From: Gelidibacter pelagius
GTDB lineage: Bacteria; Bacteroidota; Bacteroidia; Flavobacteriales; Flavobacteriaceae
DNA length: 64,000 nucleotides
Reading direction: 5' to 3'
Assembly: GCF_017581925.1 (NCBI RefSeq)
Contig: NZ_JAGEVG010000004.1
Span: 1 to 64,000 of the forward strand
The notes beneath the pieces were generated by a model. It did no database searches. It saw nothing but the letters and a program-made list of their open reading frames with translations, and was not told where the DNA came from. Positions within the stretch are counted from its first letter, which is position 1. Each line of letters opens with the position of its first letter. Positions 7,100-18,515 of this stretch are shown here, piece by piece. Made by a program: the position numbers and the translations under genes.

Positions 7100-7537
7100 A
7101 TGGCAAAAGAATTAAGTAAAGTAGTTAAGCTACAAGTTCGGGGAGGTGCAGCGAATCCATCGCCACCGGTAGGACCCGCTTTAGGAGCTGCTGGAGTTAA
7201 TATCATGGAATTCTGTAAGCAATTTAATGCTAGAACTCAGGATAAGGCAGGTAAAGTATTACCGGTTGTAATTTCTGTGTTCAAGGATAAATCGTTTGAT
7301 TTCGTTATTAAGACTCCACCAGCTGCAGTACAATTAATGGAAGCGGCCAAAGTAAAGAAAGGATCTGGAGAACCGAACAGAAAGAAGGTAGCAAAAGTAA
7401 CCTGGGATCAAGTTAAAGCAATAGCAGAAGATAAAATGCAAGATTTAAATGCATTTACAGAAGCAAAAGCAATGGACATGGTTGCTGGGACAGCAAGATC
7501 AATGGGTATTACTGTAACAGGTAAAAAACCTAATTAA
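7100..7537 (+). CDS. rplK: 50S ribosomal protein uL11
   Basis: 145 residues, complete uL11. The N-terminal thiostrepton-site domain includes [28 protein letters not shown]; the C-terminal domain binds the 23S GTPase-associated region ([30 protein letters not shown]). It helps build the L11 stalk base used by EF-Tu and EF-G. First gene of the ribosomal part of the operon, 11 nt before rplA. Its leader carries the candidate L1 hairpin, so L1 may repress both genes. Confidence 0.98.
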   Translation: MAKELSKVVKLQVRGGAANPSPPVGPALGAAGVNIMEFCKQFNARTQDKAGKVLPVVISVFKDKSFDFVIKTPPAAVQLMEAAKVKKGSGEPNRKKVAKVTWDQVKAIAEDKMQDLNAFTEAKAMDMVAGTARSMGITVTGKKPN

Positions 7538-7548
7538 AAATTTCTGAA

Positions 7549-8238
7549 ATGGCAAAATTAACAAAAAAGAAAAAAGAGGCAAGAGCTAAAGTTGATAAGA
7601 ACAAACTTTATTCTCTTGAAGAGGCCTCGGCTTTATTAAAAGAAATCACTTATACCAAATTTGATGCTTCAGTGGATATCGCTGTAAGACTTGGAGTTGA
7701 TCCTCGTAAAGCAAACCAAATGGTAAGAGGTGTAGTTTCTTTACCTCACGGAACAGGAAAGGACATGAAAGTTCTTGCATTGGTTACCCCTGACAAAGAG
7801 CAGGAAGCTATAGATGCAGGTGCTGATTATGTAGGACTGGATGAATACCTTGATAAAATCAAAAGTGGTTGGACAGATGTTGACGTTATTGTCACCATGC
7901 CGGCAATCATGGGTAAATTAGGTCCTTTAGGTAGAATATTAGGTCCAAGAGGCTTAATGCCAAACCCTAAAACAGGAACAGTAACTATGGATGTGGCCAA
8001 AGCGGTTGCTGAAGTAAAAGCTGGTAAGATTGACTTTAAAGTTGACAAAACAGGAATCGTACATGCTCCAATCGGAAAAGCATCATTTACTGCTGAAATG
8101 TTATTGGATAATGCGAATGAGCTTTTGACAACTTTAATGAAAATGAAACCTGTTGCAGCGAAAGGTGTGTATGTGAGGAGTATCTTCATGTCAAGCACCA
8201 TGAGTCCAAGTATATCAATTGATACTAAAATAGGTTAG
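7549..8238 (+). CDS. rplA: 50S ribosomal protein uL1
   Basis: 229 residues, complete uL1. It binds the mobile L1 stalk of 23S rRNA near the E site and in other bacteria represses the L11-L1 mRNA. The conserved signature [20 protein letters not shown] is present near residues 122-141, as is the C-terminal [14 protein letters not shown]. It lies 11 nt after rplK and 18 nt before rplJ; that short gap leaves no room for a classical L10-leader structure. Confidence 0.98.
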   Translation: MAKLTKKKKEARAKVDKNKLYSLEEASALLKEITYTKFDASVDIAVRLGVDPRKANQMVRGVVSLPHGTGKDMKVLALVTPDKEQEAIDAGADYVGLDEYLDKIKSGWTDVDVIVTMPAIMGKLGPLGRILGPRGLMPNPKTGTVTMDVAKAVAEVKAGKIDFKVDKTGIVHAPIGKASFTAEMLLDNANELLTTLMKMKPVAAKGVYVRSIFMSSTMSPSISIDTKIG

Positions 8239-8256
8239 TAGTTAAACTTTAATATT

Positions 8257-8778
8257 ATGACAAGAGAAGAAAAATCACAAGTTATTGAAGAGTTGACTAC
8301 TCAATTAGCAGATAATACACATATCTATTTAACAGATATCTCTGGGTTAAATGCGAAAAACACTTCAGAATTACGTCGCGCTTGCTTTAAAGCAGGTATT
8401 AAAATGTCGGTCGTAAAGAATACGTTGTTGGAGAAAGCTATGGCAGCTTCTGTTAAAGATTTTGGAGAACTTCCAAAAATCTTAATAGGAAACACTTCAG
8501 TAATGTATTCAGAAACTGGAAACGCTCCAGCTAAAGTAATTAAAGCATTCCGTAAAAAATCTGATAAGCCTTTGCTTAAAGGAGCTTTTATTGAAGAAGC
8601 AATTTACATTGGTGATGAGCAATTAGATGTATTAGTCGACATCAAATCAAGAGAAGAGTTAATTGGGGACATCGTAGGATTACTTCAATCTCCTGCTAAA
8701 AATGTTATTTCAGCGCTTAAATCAAGTGGTGGTAAATTAGCAGGTATTCTTAAAACACTATCCGAAAAAGAAGGATAG
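8257..8778 (+). CDS. rplJ: 50S ribosomal protein uL10
   Basis: 173 residues. The N-terminal rRNA-binding domain contains SELRRACFKAGIKMSVVKNTLLEKA; the C-terminal helix (residues about 140-170) is where bL12 dimers dock. It forms the flexible stalk that recruits translational GTPases. Co-transcribed with rplL, 59 nt downstream. An L10 leader of the enterobacterial type is not visible in the short spacer upstream. Confidence 0.97.
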   Translation: MTREEKSQVIEELTTQLADNTHIYLTDISGLNAKNTSELRRACFKAGIKMSVVKNTLLEKAMAASVKDFGELPKILIGNTSVMYSETGNAPAKVIKAFRKKSDKPLLKGAFIEEAIYIGDEQLDVLVDIKSREELIGDIVGLLQSPAKNVISALKSSGGKLAGILKTLSEKEG

Positions 8779-8837
8779 TCAAAACAGTACGCACTTAAAC
8801 AAATTATATTTTATTAAAATTATTAAAACGATAGAAA

Positions 8838-9212
8838 ATGGCAGATTTAAAAGATTTCGCAGAAAAATTAGTTAATTTAACAGTAAAAGAAGTTAACGAA
8901 TTAGCTACAATATTAAAAGATGAGTATGGTATCGAACCAGCTGCTGCTGCTGTTGCAGTTGCTGCAGGTGGAGGCGGTGCTGCTGAAGCGGCTGAAGAGC
9001 AGTCAGAATTTGACGTAGTTCTTAAAGCTGCAGGTGCATCTAAATTGGCAGTTGTTAAATTGGTAAAAGAATTAACTGGTTTAGGCTTGAAAGAAGCTAA
9101 AGAATTAGTTGATAATGCACCAAGCAACATTAAAGAAGGTGTTTCTAAAGATGAAGCAGAAGCTTTAAAAGGTCAATTGGAAGACGCAGGAGCAGAAGTT
9201 GAGCTTAAATAA
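8838..9212 (+). CDS. rplL: 50S ribosomal protein bL12 (L7/L12)
   Basis: 124 residues. An N-terminal dimerisation domain (about 1-33) is followed by an Ala/Gly-rich hinge ([20 protein letters not shown], about 34-56) and the C-terminal factor-binding domain with [20 protein letters not shown]. Multiple copies on L10 recruit and activate EF-Tu and EF-G. A strong hairpin follows the stop at 9237-9280, probably to lower readthrough into rpoBC, so that more L7/L12 than polymerase is made. Confidence 0.98.
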   Translation: MADLKDFAEKLVNLTVKEVNELATILKDEYGIEPAAAAVAVAAGGGGAAEAAEEQSEFDVVLKAAGASKLAVVKLVKELTGLGLKEAKELVDNAPSNIKEGVSKDEAEALKGQLEDAGAEVELK

Positions 9213-9236
9213 GCTTAACCCAAACTACAAATTTTG

Positions 9237-9280
9237 GTTTAGGTCTTCCGAATTGTTCGGAATGACCTAAACCCTTTTGT
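9237..9280 (+). terminator. Attenuator-type hairpin between rplL and rpoB
   Basis: GGTTTAGGTCTTCCGAA (9237-9253) pairs with the segment 9257-9274 over 17 bp with a single bulged A; the loop is TTG. It is followed by CTTTTG, a short T-run that suits partial termination. No separate -7/-33 promoter is evident between it and rpoB. Confidence 0.75.
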
Positions 9281-9337
9281 GTATATTAAAGGTACATAAA
9301 AAAAACACAATTATTTTAATCAAAATCTCGTTCATCG

Positions 9338-12300
9338 ATGTTAGCACAAAAAGCTGAAAGATTAAATTTCTCGTCTATTGTAAATAGAACGGAGTATCCT
9401 GATTTTTTGGATATCCAAATAAAATCCTTCCAGGATTTTTTCCAATTAGAGACTAAATCTGAAGAAAGAGGGAATGAAGGTCTCTACAATACCTTCATGG
9501 AAAACTTCCCAATTACCGACACTCGCAATCAATTTGTTTTGGAGTTTTTGGATTATTTCATTGATCCACCAAGGTATTCTATTGAAGAATGTATTGAAAG
9601 AGGATTAACATACAGTGTGCCCTTAAAAGCGCGTTTAAAATTGTATTGTACAGACCCTGAACATGAGGACTTTGAGACCATTGTTCAAGATGTGTATTTG
9701 GGTACAATTCCTTATATGACACCAAGTGGTACGTTTTGTATCAATGGTGCTGAGCGTGTTGTGGTTTCACAATTGCACAGATCACCAGGTGTATTCTTCA
9801 GTCAATCCTTCCATGCGAATGGAACTAAGTTGTATTCTGCCAGAGTAATTCCTTTTAAAGGTTCTTGGATTGAATTCGCTACGGATATCAATAGCGTCAT
9901 GTACGCCTATATTGATAGAAAGAAAAAATTACCTGTTACAACATTGTTCAGAGCCATTGGTTTTGAACGTGATAAAGATATTCTTGAGATTTTTGACCTT
10001 GCAGAAGAGGTGAAAGTTTCTAAGTCTGGTCTTAAGAAAATCATCGGCCGTAAATTGGCGGCTCGTGTACTTAACACGTGGCACGAAGATTTTGTTGATG
10101 AAGATACAGGTGAGGTAGTATCTATTGAGCGTAATGAGATTGTGCTTGATCGTGATACTGTTTTAGATAAAGATAATATTGAGGAAATCCTTGAAGCTGA
10201 TGCAAAAACTGTTCTTTTACACAAAGAAAGTGCACAGCAGGGAGATTACGCCATTATACATAACACGCTTCAAAAGGATCCAACAAACTCCGAAAAAGAA
10301 GCTGTTGAACATATTTACCGTCAATTAAGAAACGCGGAGCCGCCAGATGAGGAAACTGCGCGTGGTATTATTGATAAATTGTTTTTCTCAGACCAACGTT
10401 ACTCTTTAGGTGAAGTAGGTCGTTATAGAATGAACAAAAAATTGAATCTTGATATTGGTATGGATAAGCAAGTGCTTACCAAATTGGATATTATTACCAT
10501 TATCAAATATTTAATCGAGTTGATCAACTCTAAAGCTGAGATTGATGATATTGACCACCTTTCTAACCGTCGTGTACGTACAGTAGGTGAGCAATTATCA
10601 CAACAGTTTGGTGTTGGTTTAGCACGTATGGCACGTACTATTCGTGAGCGTATGAACGTTCGTGACAATGAGGTGTTTACACCAATTGATTTGATTAACG
10701 CCAAGACTTTGTCTTCTGTAATCAACTCTTTCTTTGGAACAAATCAGTTATCTCAATTCATGGATCAAACCAATCCATTGGCTGAGATTACGCACAAACG
10801 TCGTTTATCAGCATTAGGACCTGGAGGTTTATCCAGAGAACGTGCAGGTTTTGAGGTTCGTGACGTTCACTACACACATTACGGTCGTTTATGTCCAATT
10901 GAAACTCCTGAAGGACCAAATATTGGTTTGATTTCTTCACTTTCGGTTTACGCGAAAGTTAATGGAATGGGCTTCATTGAAACACCATATCGTAAGATTA
11001 CAGATGGTGTTGTTGATATTAAAAATGAACCAGTTTATTTGAGCGCGGAAGAAGAAGAAGATATGTTGATCGCTCAGGCTAATATTCATGTTGATGACGT
11101 TGGAAAAATTCTTGAAGACAAGATTATTGCCCGTCAAGAAGGTGATTTCCCAGTAATTGATGGTGTAACGGCTGATTATACTGACGTTGCTCCAAACCAA
11201 GTGGCTTCTATTTCAGCATCATTGATTCCTTTCTTGGAGCATGATGATGCCAACAGAGCCTTGATGGGATCTAACATGATGCGTCAGGCAGTACCACTAT
11301 TGCGTGTTGATGCACCAATTGTTGGAACTGGTTTAGAGCGTCAAGTAGCTTCAGATTCAAGAGTATTGATTAATGCCGAAGGCGCTGGTACTGTAGAGTA
11401 TGTAGACGCTAATGAAATTGTGATCAAATACGAACGTACTGAAGAACAAGCTATGGTGAGTTTTGATAGTGATACCAAAACCTATCCATTGGTGAAATTT
11501 AGAAAAACCAACCAAGGCACTTCTATTAACTTAAAACCTATTGTAACCAAAGGTGATAAAGTTAAAAAAGGTCAAGTACTTTGTGAGGGTTATGCAACCC
11601 AAAATGGAGAGCTTGCTCTTGGTCGTAACATGAAAGTGGCGTTCATGCCATGGAAAGGTTACAACTTTGAGGATGCGATTGTGATTTCTGAGAAAGTTGT
11701 TCGTGATGATATTTTTACATCTATCCATATTGATGAATATTCATTGGAAGTTCGTGACACCAAATTAGGTAACGAAGAATTGACCAATGATATTCCTAAC
11801 GTTTCTGAAGAGGCTACAAAAGACTTAGATGAAAACGGTATGATTAGAATTGGTGCTGAGATCAAACCAGGTGACATCTTAATTGGTAAGATTACTCCAA
11901 AAGGTGAATCTGATCCAACACCGGAAGAAAAGTTGTTAAGAGCGATCTTCGGTGATAAAGCCGGCGATGTTAAAGATGCTTCGTTAAAAGCTTCTCCATC
12001 ATTGCATGGTGTTGTTATTGAGAAAAAGTTATTCTCAAGAGCCGTAAAAGATAAACGTAAGAGAGCTAAGGATAAAGAAGACATTGATGCATTAGAATCT
12101 GTTTACTACAGAAAGTTTGATGAGTTAAAAGCCGTATTGGTCGATAAGTTATTCGCTATAGTAAACGGAAAAACTGCACAAGGAATCTTTAATGATCTTG
12201 GAGAGGAAATCATTCCAAAAGGTAAAAAGTACACCTTAAAAATGTTGAACTCTGTTGATGATTATACACATTTAACTTCAGGAACTTGGACAATTGACGA

Positions 12301-13150
12301 CCAGACGAACAATTTGGTTTTGGATTTAATCCACAACTACAAGATTAAAGAAAATGATCTTCAAGGGTCATTGCGTCGTGAGAAGTTTACAATTTCTGTA
12401 GGAGATGAGTTGCCAGCAGGTATTATCAAATTAGCTAAAGTTTACATCGCTAAGAAACGTAAGCTTAAAGTAGGTGATAAAATGGCAGGTCGTCACGGTA
12501 ACAAAGGTATCGTTGCACGTATCGTCCGTCAGGAAGATATGCCATTCTTAGAAGATGGAACTCCGGTAGATATCGTATTGAATCCGCTTGGTGTACCTTC
12601 TCGTATGAACATTGGACAAATTTATGAGACTGTTCTTGGATGGGCTGGTCAAAAATTAGGACGAACCTATGCAACACCAATCTTTGATGGTGCAACTTTG
12701 GATCAGATTAATGAATTGACTGATGAAGCTGGAATTCCACGTTTTGGACATACTTATCTATATGATGGTGGTACGGGAGATCGTTTCGATCAACCTGCAA
12801 CTGTTGGTGTGATTTATATGTTGAAATTAGGACACATGGTTGATGATAAGATGCACTCGCGTTCTATTGGACCTTACTCGTTGATTACACAACAACCATT
12901 GGGTGGTAAAGCTCAATTTGGTGGTCAGCGTTTTGGTGAGATGGAGGTATGGGCACTTGAGGCTTACGGCGCATCTGCAACCTTACGTGAGATCTTAACA
13001 GTAAAATCTGATGATGTTATAGGTAGAGCTAAAACTTACGAAGCAATCGTGAAAGGAGAGCCAATGCCAGAACCAGGACTTCCTGAATCGTTCAATGTGT
13101 TAATGCACGAATTGAAAGGATTAGGATTGGATATTAGATTGGAAGAATAA
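9338..13150 (+). CDS. rpoB: DNA-directed RNA polymerase subunit beta
   Basis: 1270 residues, the usual Bacteroidota length. All conserved regions are present: the rifampicin pocket ([20 protein letters not shown], about residues 470-490) has the wild-type sensitive residues D, H and S at the classical positions; [17 protein letters not shown], the KGYNFEDAI region, [16 protein letters not shown] and the C-terminal [24 protein letters not shown] segment follow. It forms one jaw of the polymerase and the active site with beta-prime. 125 nt after rplL and 96 nt before rpoC. Confidence 0.98.
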   Translation: MLAQKAERLNFSSIVNRTEYPDFLDIQIKSFQDFFQLETKSEERGNEGLYNTFMENFPITDTRNQFVLEFLDYFIDPPRYSIEECIERGLTYSVPLKARLKLYCTDPEHEDFETIVQDVYLGTIPYMTPSGTFCINGAERVVVSQLHRSPGVFFSQSFHANGTKLYSARVIPFKGSWIEFATDINSVMYAYIDRKKKLPVTTLFRAIGFERDKDILEIFDLAEEVKVSKSGLKKIIGRKLAARVLNTWHEDFVDEDTGEVVSIERNEIVLDRDTVLDKDNIEEILEADAKTVLLHKESAQQGDYAIIHNTLQKDPTNSEKEAVEHIYRQLRNAEPPDEETARGIIDKLFFSDQRYSLGEVGRYRMNKKLNLDIGMDKQVLTKLDIITIIKYLIELINSKAEIDDIDHLSNRRVRTVGEQLSQQFGVGLARMARTIRERMNVRDNEVFTPIDLINAKTLSSVINSFFGTNQLSQFMDQTNPLAEITHKRRLSALGPGGLSRERAGFEVRDVHYTHYGRLCPIETPEGPNIGLISSLSVYAKVNGMGFIETPYRKITDGVVDIKNEPVYLSAEEEEDMLIAQANIHVDDVGKILEDKIIARQEGDFPVIDGVTADYTDVAPNQVASISASLIPFLEHDDANRALMGSNMMRQAVPLLRVDAPIVGTGLERQVASDSRVLINAEGAGTVEYVDANEIVIKYERTEEQAMVSFDSDTKTYPLVKFRKTNQGTSINLKPIVTKGDKVKKGQVLCEGYATQNGELALGRNMKVAFMPWKGYNFEDAIVISEKVVRDDIFTSIHIDEYSLEVRDTKLGNEELTNDIPNVSEEATKDLDENGMIRIGAEIKPGDILIGKITPKGESDPTPEEKLLRAIFGDKAGDVKDASLKASPSLHGVVIEKKLFSRAVKDKRKRAKDKEDIDALESVYYRKFDELKAVLVDKLFAIVNGKTAQGIFNDLGEEIIPKGKKYTLKMLNSVDDYTHLTSGTWTIDDQTNNLVLDLIHNYKIKENDLQGSLRREKFTISVGDELPAGIIKLAKVYIAKKRKLKVGDKMAGRHGNKGIVARIVRQEDMPFLEDGTPVDIVLNPLGVPSRMNIGQIYETVLGWAGQKLGRTYATPIFDGATLDQINELTDEAGIPRFGHTYLYDGGTGDRFDQPATVGVIYMLKLGHMVDDKMHSRSIGPYSLITQQPLGGKAQFGGQRFGEMEVWALEAYGASATLREILTVKSDDVIGRAKTYEAIVKGEPMPEPGLPESFNVLMHELKGLGLDIRLEE

Positions 13151-13173
13151 TTTCGCAGAAATTATTCCGCGTT

Positions 13174-13195
13174 GGGACAGCTCGCGAGCTGTCCC
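13174..13195. repeat. 22-bp perfect palindrome between rpoB and rpoC
   Basis: GGGACAGCTCG followed immediately by its exact reverse complement. In DNA it is a symmetric site; in RNA it would form a GC-rich hairpin with a minimal loop. No T-run follows, so it does not look like a terminator. It could be a processing or stability element, or a dispersed palindromic repeat. Confidence 0.9.
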
Positions 13196-13246
13196 GTACC
13201 GCACCAATCATAAAAATTAAATTATAATTTGTTAGTACCATAAAAA

Positions 13247-16200
13247 ATGGCAAGAAGACAAGATAAGAATACAGTACAGAGATTTAACAAAATCTCCATT
13301 GGTTTAGCGTCTCCAGAGTCTGTTTTAGCAGCATCTCGTGGTGAGGTTCTTAAACCTGAAACTATTAATTATCGTACACACAAACCAGAAAGAGATGGTT
13401 TGTTCTGTGAGCGTATTTTTGGTCCTGTAAAGGATTTTGAATGTGCTTGTGGTAAATATAAGCGTATCCGATACAAAGGTATTGTTTGTGACCGTTGTGG
13501 TGTTGAAGTAACTGAGAAGAAAGTACGTAGAGACAGAGTAGGACATATCAATTTGGTAGTTCCTGTGGCTCATATTTGGTACTTCCGTTCTTTACCAAAC
13601 AAAATTGGATACTTATTGGGATTACCTTCCAAGAAATTGGATATGATCATTTATTACGAACGTTACGTAGTGATCCAACCAGGTAATGGTAAAAACGCCG
13701 ATGGGGAACCATTGCAGAAAATGGATTTCTTGACGGAAGAAGAATATTTGACTATTCTTGAATCACTTCCACAGGATAACCAATATTTAGATGATAACGA
13801 TCCAAATAAGTTCATTGCAAAGATGGGAGCGGAATGCTTGATTGATTTGCTTTCAAGAATTGATTTGAACGAGTTGTCTTTTGAATTGCGTCACAAAGCA
13901 AACACTGAAACTTCAAAACAACGTAAGACTGAAGCGTTAAAACGTCTTCAAGTTGTAGAAGCTTTCCGTGATTCTAACGCTAACCGTGAAAATCTTCCAG
14001 AATGGATGATTATGAAGGCCGTACCAGTAATTCCACCAGAATTACGTCCGTTGGTGCCTTTGGATGGTGGTCGTTTCGCAACTTCAGATTTAAATGATCT
14101 GTACCGTCGTGTGATTATTCGTAACAACCGTTTGAAGCGTTTGGTTGAGATCAAAGCTCCAGAAGTTATTTTACGAAATGAGAAGCGTATGTTGCAAGAA
14201 TCTGTAGATTCATTATTTGACAACACTCGTAAAGCATCTGCAGTTAAAACAGATTCTAACAGACCGTTAAAATCATTATCTGATTCCTTAAAAGGAAAAC
14301 AAGGACGTTTCCGTCAAAACTTACTAGGTAAACGTGTAGATTATTCAGCACGTTCGGTAATTGTCGTTGGACCAGAATTAAAATTATTTGAATGTGGATT
14401 GCCTAAAAACATGGCAGCAGAACTTTACAAACCATTCATCATCAGAAAACTGATTGAGCGTGGGATTGTAAAAACTGTAAAATCTGCAAAGAAAATTATA
14501 GACAGAAAAGAGCCAGTAGTTTGGGATATTTTAGAAAATGTTTTAAAAGGACATCCAGTTCTTTTAAACCGTGCTCCTACATTACACAGACTCGGTATTC
14601 AAGCCTTCCAGCCTAAATTGATTGAAGGTAAAGCAATCCAATTGCACCCATTAGTATGTACGGCGTTTAACGCGGATTTTGATGGTGACCAAATGGCAGT
14701 GCATTTACCATTAGGACCAGAAGCTATTTTGGAAGCCCAATTATTAATGTTGGCTTCTCACAATATTTTGAATCCAGCTAACGGTTCGCCTGTTACAGTC
14801 CCTTCTCAAGACATGGTTCTTGGTCTTTATTATATGACCAAAGAGCGGTTGTCAACTGATGAAATAAAAGTAAAGGGTGAAGGCATAACGTTCTATTCTC
14901 CAGAAGAGGTGACTATTGCTTACAATGAAAAGAGAGTAGATTTAAATGCTAGTATCAAGGTAAGAACAAAAGATTTCAATGAAGAAGGGGAGTTGGTATC
15001 CAAGATCATCCAAACTACGGTCGGTCGTGTGCTGTTTAACGAAACAGTACCAGCTGCAGCAGGTTATATAAATCAAGTATTGACCAAAAAATCATTGAGA
15101 GATGCTATTGCGGTCATTCTAAAAGTAACTTCTGTTCCTGAAACGGCTGAATTCTTAGATGAGATCAAAGATTTAGGATATAAATTTGCGTTCCAAGGTG
15201 GGCTTTCGTTCAGTTTAGGAGATATTATCATTCCTGCTGAAAAACAAAGTATGATTGATAGTGCCAACAACCAGGTTGATGGTATTATGGCTAACTATAA
15301 CATGGGATTGATTACCAATAACGAGCGTTATAACCAAGTTATTGATATCTGGACTTCTACGAATGCTGAATTGACTGAATTGTCAATGAAGCGTATCCGT
15401 GAAGATCAGCAAGGGTTTAACTCTGTATATATGATGCTTGACTCTGGAGCTCGTGGATCTAAAGAACAGATCCGTCAGCTAACTGGAATGCGTGGATTGA
15501 TGGCGAAACCTAAAAAATCTAGTGCAGGTGGTGGAGAGATTATTGAGAACCCAATTCTTTCTAACTTTAAGGAAGGACTTTCAATTTTGGAATACTTTAT
15601 TTCTACTCACGGTGCGCGTAAAGGTCTTGCAGATACAGCTCTTAAGACGGCTGATGCAGGTTACTTAACCCGTCGTTTGGTAGATGTATCTCAAGATGTG
15701 ATTGTCTACAGTGAAGATTGTGGAACATTGAGAGGTATTGAAGTGTCTGCTTTGAAGAAGAATGAGGAGATTATTGAGAGACTTGAAGATAGAGTTGTCG
15801 GTAGAACATCATTAAATGATGTTTATGATCCATTGACAGAAGAGCTTATTGTAGCTGCAGGTGAACATATTGGTGATGCGGTTGCTAAACGCATTCAAAA
15901 CTCTGCGTTAGACTCAGTTGAAGTGCGTTCAGCATTGACTTGTGAGGCTACCAAAGGAATTTGTGCTAAGTGTTACGGACGTAACCTTGCAACTGGTAAA
16001 ATGGTTCAAAGAGGTGAAGCTGTTGGTGTTGTTGCTGCCCAATCAATTGGAGAGCCAGGAACACAGTTAACCCTACGTACTTTCCACGTTGGAGGTATTG
16101 CAGGTAATATTTCTGAAGAAAATAAATTGACCGTTAAGTTTGATGGTATTGCTGAAATTGAAGACTTAAAAGTGGTAAAAGGAACTGATAACAATGGTGA

Positions 16201-17548
16201 TCCTGTTGATGTCGTGATTTCTCGTACCTCTGAATTCAAATTGGTGGATGCTAAAACAGGTATTACGCTAAGTACGCATAACATTCCTTATGGATCATTC
16301 ATTTTCTGTAAGCCAGGAGATAAAGTGAAAAAAGGAGATGTGATTTGTTCTTGGGATCCTTATAACGGTGTAATTATTTCTGAATTTGCCGGTAAGATTT
16401 CTTATGAAAATATTGAACAAGGTGTCACGTACCAAGTTGAAATTGACGAACAAACTGGATTCCAAGAAAAAGTAATTTCTGAATCGAGAAACAAGAAGTT
16501 GATTCCAACGTTACATATTGAAGATGCTAAAGGCAACGCAATTCGTTCTTACAACTTACCAGTTGGAGCTCACTTGATGATTAATAATGGTGAGAAGATT
16601 AATGTTGGTAAAGTCTTGGTTAAAATACCTCGTAGATCAGCTAAATCTGGTGATATTACGGGAGGTTTACCTCGTGTGACTGAGTTGTTTGAAGCGCGTA
16701 ACCCATCTAACCCAGCTGTAGTAAGTGAAATTGATGGTGTTGTTTCTTTTGGAAAAATCAAAAGAGGTAACCGTGAGATTATCATCGAATCGCGATTAGG
16801 CGAGGTTAAGAAATACTTGGTGAAACTATCCAGTCAGATTCTTGTTCAAGAAAATGATTATGTTAAAGCAGGTATGCCATTATCTGATGGTTCTATCACT
16901 CCAGACGATATCTTAAATATCAAAGGCCCAGCGGCGGTTCAACAATACTTGGTAAATGAGGTACAGGAAGTGTACCGTTTACAAGGTGTTAAAATCAACG
17001 ATAAGCATTTTGAAGTTGTTGTAAGACAAATGATGCGTAAGGTGAGAATCATTGATTCTGGTGATACTATTTTCTTAGAAGATCAATTGGCACATAAATC
17101 AGATTTCATCGAAGAAAACGATAAAATCTTTGGAATGAAAGTGATTGAAGATGCTGGAGATTCTAAAACGCTTAAACCAGGACAAATCGTAACGATGCGT
17201 CAATTAAGAGATGAAAACTCTGTAGTAAGAAGAGAAGATGGTCAGTTGGCTGTTGCAAGAGATGCACAACCAGCTACTGCAACTCCAATACTGCAAGGTA
17301 TTACGCGAGCTTCATTACAAACAAAATCATTTATTTCGGCGGCGTCGTTCCAAGAAACGACTAAAGTACTTAACGAAGCTGCAGTAAGCGCTAAAGTTGA
17401 TTACTTAGAAGGCTTGAAAGAAAATGTTATTGTTGGTCATAGAATTCCTGCTGGAACTGGTGTAAGACGATATGAGAATATCATCGTTGGTTCTAAAGAA
17501 GAGTTCAATGAAATGATGAAAGCTAAAGAAGAATTGAATTATAATTAA
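13247..17548 (+). CDS. rpoC: DNA-directed RNA polymerase subunit beta-prime
   Basis: 1433 residues. The N-terminal zinc site is visible ([20 protein letters not shown]); the catalytic Mg-binding loop [12 protein letters not shown] lies near residue 475; the bridge-helix and trigger-loop regions and the second zinc site (CGTLRG with [13 protein letters not shown]) are all intact. With beta it forms the catalytic core. The start follows an A/T-rich leader lacking a Shine-Dalgarno. An intrinsic terminator at 17555-17581 ends the operon right after the stop. Confidence 0.98.
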   Translation: MARRQDKNTVQRFNKISIGLASPESVLAASRGEVLKPETINYRTHKPERDGLFCERIFGPVKDFECACGKYKRIRYKGIVCDRCGVEVTEKKVRRDRVGHINLVVPVAHIWYFRSLPNKIGYLLGLPSKKLDMIIYYERYVVIQPGNGKNADGEPLQKMDFLTEEEYLTILESLPQDNQYLDDNDPNKFIAKMGAECLIDLLSRIDLNELSFELRHKANTETSKQRKTEALKRLQVVEAFRDSNANRENLPEWMIMKAVPVIPPELRPLVPLDGGRFATSDLNDLYRRVIIRNNRLKRLVEIKAPEVILRNEKRMLQESVDSLFDNTRKASAVKTDSNRPLKSLSDSLKGKQGRFRQNLLGKRVDYSARSVIVVGPELKLFECGLPKNMAAELYKPFIIRKLIERGIVKTVKSAKKIIDRKEPVVWDILENVLKGHPVLLNRAPTLHRLGIQAFQPKLIEGKAIQLHPLVCTAFNADFDGDQMAVHLPLGPEAILEAQLLMLASHNILNPANGSPVTVPSQDMVLGLYYMTKERLSTDEIKVKGEGITFYSPEEVTIAYNEKRVDLNASIKVRTKDFNEEGELVSKIIQTTVGRVLFNETVPAAAGYINQVLTKKSLRDAIAVILKVTSVPETAEFLDEIKDLGYKFAFQGGLSFSLGDIIIPAEKQSMIDSANNQVDGIMANYNMGLITNNERYNQVIDIWTSTNAELTELSMKRIREDQQGFNSVYMMLDSGARGSKEQIRQLTGMRGLMAKPKKSSAGGGEIIENPILSNFKEGLSILEYFISTHGARKGLADTALKTADAGYLTRRLVDVSQDVIVYSEDCGTLRGIEVSALKKNEEIIERLEDRVVGRTSLNDVYDPLTEELIVAAGEHIGDAVAKRIQNSALDSVEVRSALTCEATKGICAKCYGRNLATGKMVQRGEAVGVVAAQSIGEPGTQLTLRTFHVGGIAGNISEENKLTVKFDGIAEIEDLKVVKGTDNNGDPVDVVISRTSEFKLVDAKTGITLSTHNIPYGSFIFCKPGDKVKKGDVICSWDPYNGVIISEFAGKISYENIEQGVTYQVEIDEQTGFQEKVISESRNKKLIPTLHIEDAKGNAIRSYNLPVGAHLMINNGEKINVGKVLVKIPRRSAKSGDITGGLPRVTELFEARNPSNPAVVSEIDGVVSFGKIKRGNREIIIESRLGEVKKYLVKLSSQILVQENDYVKAGMPLSDGSITPDDILNIKGPAAVQQYLVNEVQEVYRLQGVKINDKHFEVVVRQMMRKVRIIDSGDTIFLEDQLAHKSDFIEENDKIFGMKVIEDAGDSKTLKPGQIVTMRQLRDENSVVRREDGQLAVARDAQPATATPILQGITRASLQTKSFISAASFQETTKVLNEAAVSAKVDYLEGLKENVIVGHRIPAGTGVRRYENIIVGSKEEFNEMMKAKEELNYN

Positions 17549-17554
17549 TAAATT

Positions 17555-17581
17555 AATCCCCGCGGAAGTGGGGATTTTTTT
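17555..17581 (+). terminator. Intrinsic terminator of the rpoBC operon
   Basis: AATCCCC (17555-17561) pairs with GGGGATT (17570-17576) with an 8-nt loop, followed by T to 17581. It starts only 7 nt after the rpoC stop. Confidence 0.88.
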
Positions 17582-17662
17582 AATAAATCGATGATTTTCA
17601 GTTATATAAGTTTGTAATATGGACGCATCGAATTATTTGAGATATTAACTTTTAAAGACGAG

Positions 17663-17682
17663 ATTCCTGCCTTCGCAGGAAT
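17663..17682. repeat. Dispersed palindrome GATTCCTGC type
   Basis: ATTCCTGC-CTTC-GCAGGAAT, perfect 8-bp stem, 10 nt before the DUF3467 start. The same stem is found at 4230-4249 and in the rpsU terminator, and a C/G variant at 62571-62588. No T-run follows here, so it is a repeat rather than a terminator. Confidence 0.8.
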
Positions 17683-17691
17683 GTAAGAATT

Positions 17692-18009
17692 ATGAGCGAT
17701 AACCAAGAAGCACCAAAACAAGGACAGATTAATATTGAATTGGATGAAAAGGTAGCAGAAGGAATTTATTCCAACTTAGCAATCATCAATCATTCAGTAT
17801 CTGAATTTGTTGTCGATTTTGTCAGCATTATGCCTGGAACACCAAAGAGCAAAGTGAAGTCACGTATTATCTTGACGCCGCAGCATGCAAAAAGATTGCT
17901 AAAGGCTTTGGGTGAAAACGTAAAGCGCTTTGAAAACGCACATGGTGAAATAAAGGATTACGAGCAAGCACCCATCCCATTAAACTTTGGACCGACAGGT
18001 CAAGCTTAA
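17692..18009 (+). CDS. DUF3467 family protein
   Basis: A 105-residue acidic protein, recognisable as DUF3467 from IYSNLAIINHSVSEFVVDFVSIMPG and RIILTPQHAKRLLKALGENV. The biochemical role of the family is unknown; its placement directly after rpoC is conserved in Bacteroidota, which suggests a link to gene expression, but that is inference. It lies 143 nt after rpoC, beyond that operon's terminator. A partial -7 box TAAGTTTG (17607-17614) suggests its own promoter. A strong terminator follows. Confidence 0.88.
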   Translation: MSDNQEAPKQGQINIELDEKVAEGIYSNLAIINHSVSEFVVDFVSIMPGTPKSKVKSRIILTPQHAKRLLKALGENVKRFENAHGEIKDYEQAPIPLNFGPTGQA

Positions 18010-18044
18010 TAAAAATCTCGTTGGTGTGCTCCATCAAAAACTTT

Positions 18045-18081
18045 AAAATCCCTTTGAATTTATTTTCAAAGGGATTTTTTT
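18045..18081. terminator. Bidirectional intrinsic terminator
   Basis: AAAATCCCTTTGAA (18045-18058) pairs perfectly with TTCAAAGGGATTTT (18065-18078), loop TTTAT-type, T-run to 18081. It separates the plus-strand DUF3467 gene from the convergent minus-strand gene ending at 18092, and its A-run also gives T residues on the minus strand. Confidence 0.9.
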
Positions 18082-18091
18082 CGTTAATGTT

Positions 18092-18316
18092 TTAAGCCAC
18101 TTTCTGATTAAGAAAAACTTTCAAAGCACCTGAAGGGCATTTTCTGACTTGATCAATGATTCTTTCAGATGGTGCACCATCCAAGTCAATCCATGGGATT
18201 ACTGAGTTTCTAAATACATCGGAAAGTTCTTTCGCACAACGTCCTGCGTTGATGCAAACAGATGGTTCGTAAGTAATAGTAATATCGCTATTACTAAAAT
18301 GATTAGCATTTGTTTC
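18092..18316 (-). CDS. YjdI-type (4Fe-4S) mono-cluster protein
   Basis: With the internal ATG at 18316 this is a 74-residue protein matching the divergent 4Fe-4S mono-cluster family (Fer4_19/YjdI): YEPSVCINAGRCAKELSDVF and the C-terminal KCPSGAL, giving three clustered cysteines as is normal for the family. The frame stays open upstream to 18421, but those 35 extra residues (a hydrophobic stretch then LKRFKPQIDLLM) have no counterpart in the family, so the shorter start is preferred. Likely an electron-transfer or redox accessory protein; partner unknown. Confidence 0.8.
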   Translation of the reverse strand, partial: ETNANHFSNSDITITYEPSVCINAGRCAKELSDVFRNSVIPWIDLDGAPSERIIDQVRKCPSGALKVFLNQKVA

Positions 18317-18515
18317 CATAAGTAGATCAATTTGGGGTTTGAATCTCTTTAAATCTAAAGAATTTATATATAATTTCTTTAAAACACCTATTAAAGGTAC
18401 TAAATATCCGATAAAAAGCAAGTCACATGAACTATAATCGACGAATGGCCAGCTTTTAATTGAAAAAGTGAAGAGTCAAAATCTCATACTGCTATTGTAA
18501 CCTTAACGTTAGTTT

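Noticed and set aside
8239-8256. Classical L10 leader before rplJ
   Set aside because: The rplA-rplJ spacer is only 18 nt, too short for the known leader fold; no alternative was found in the end of rplA.
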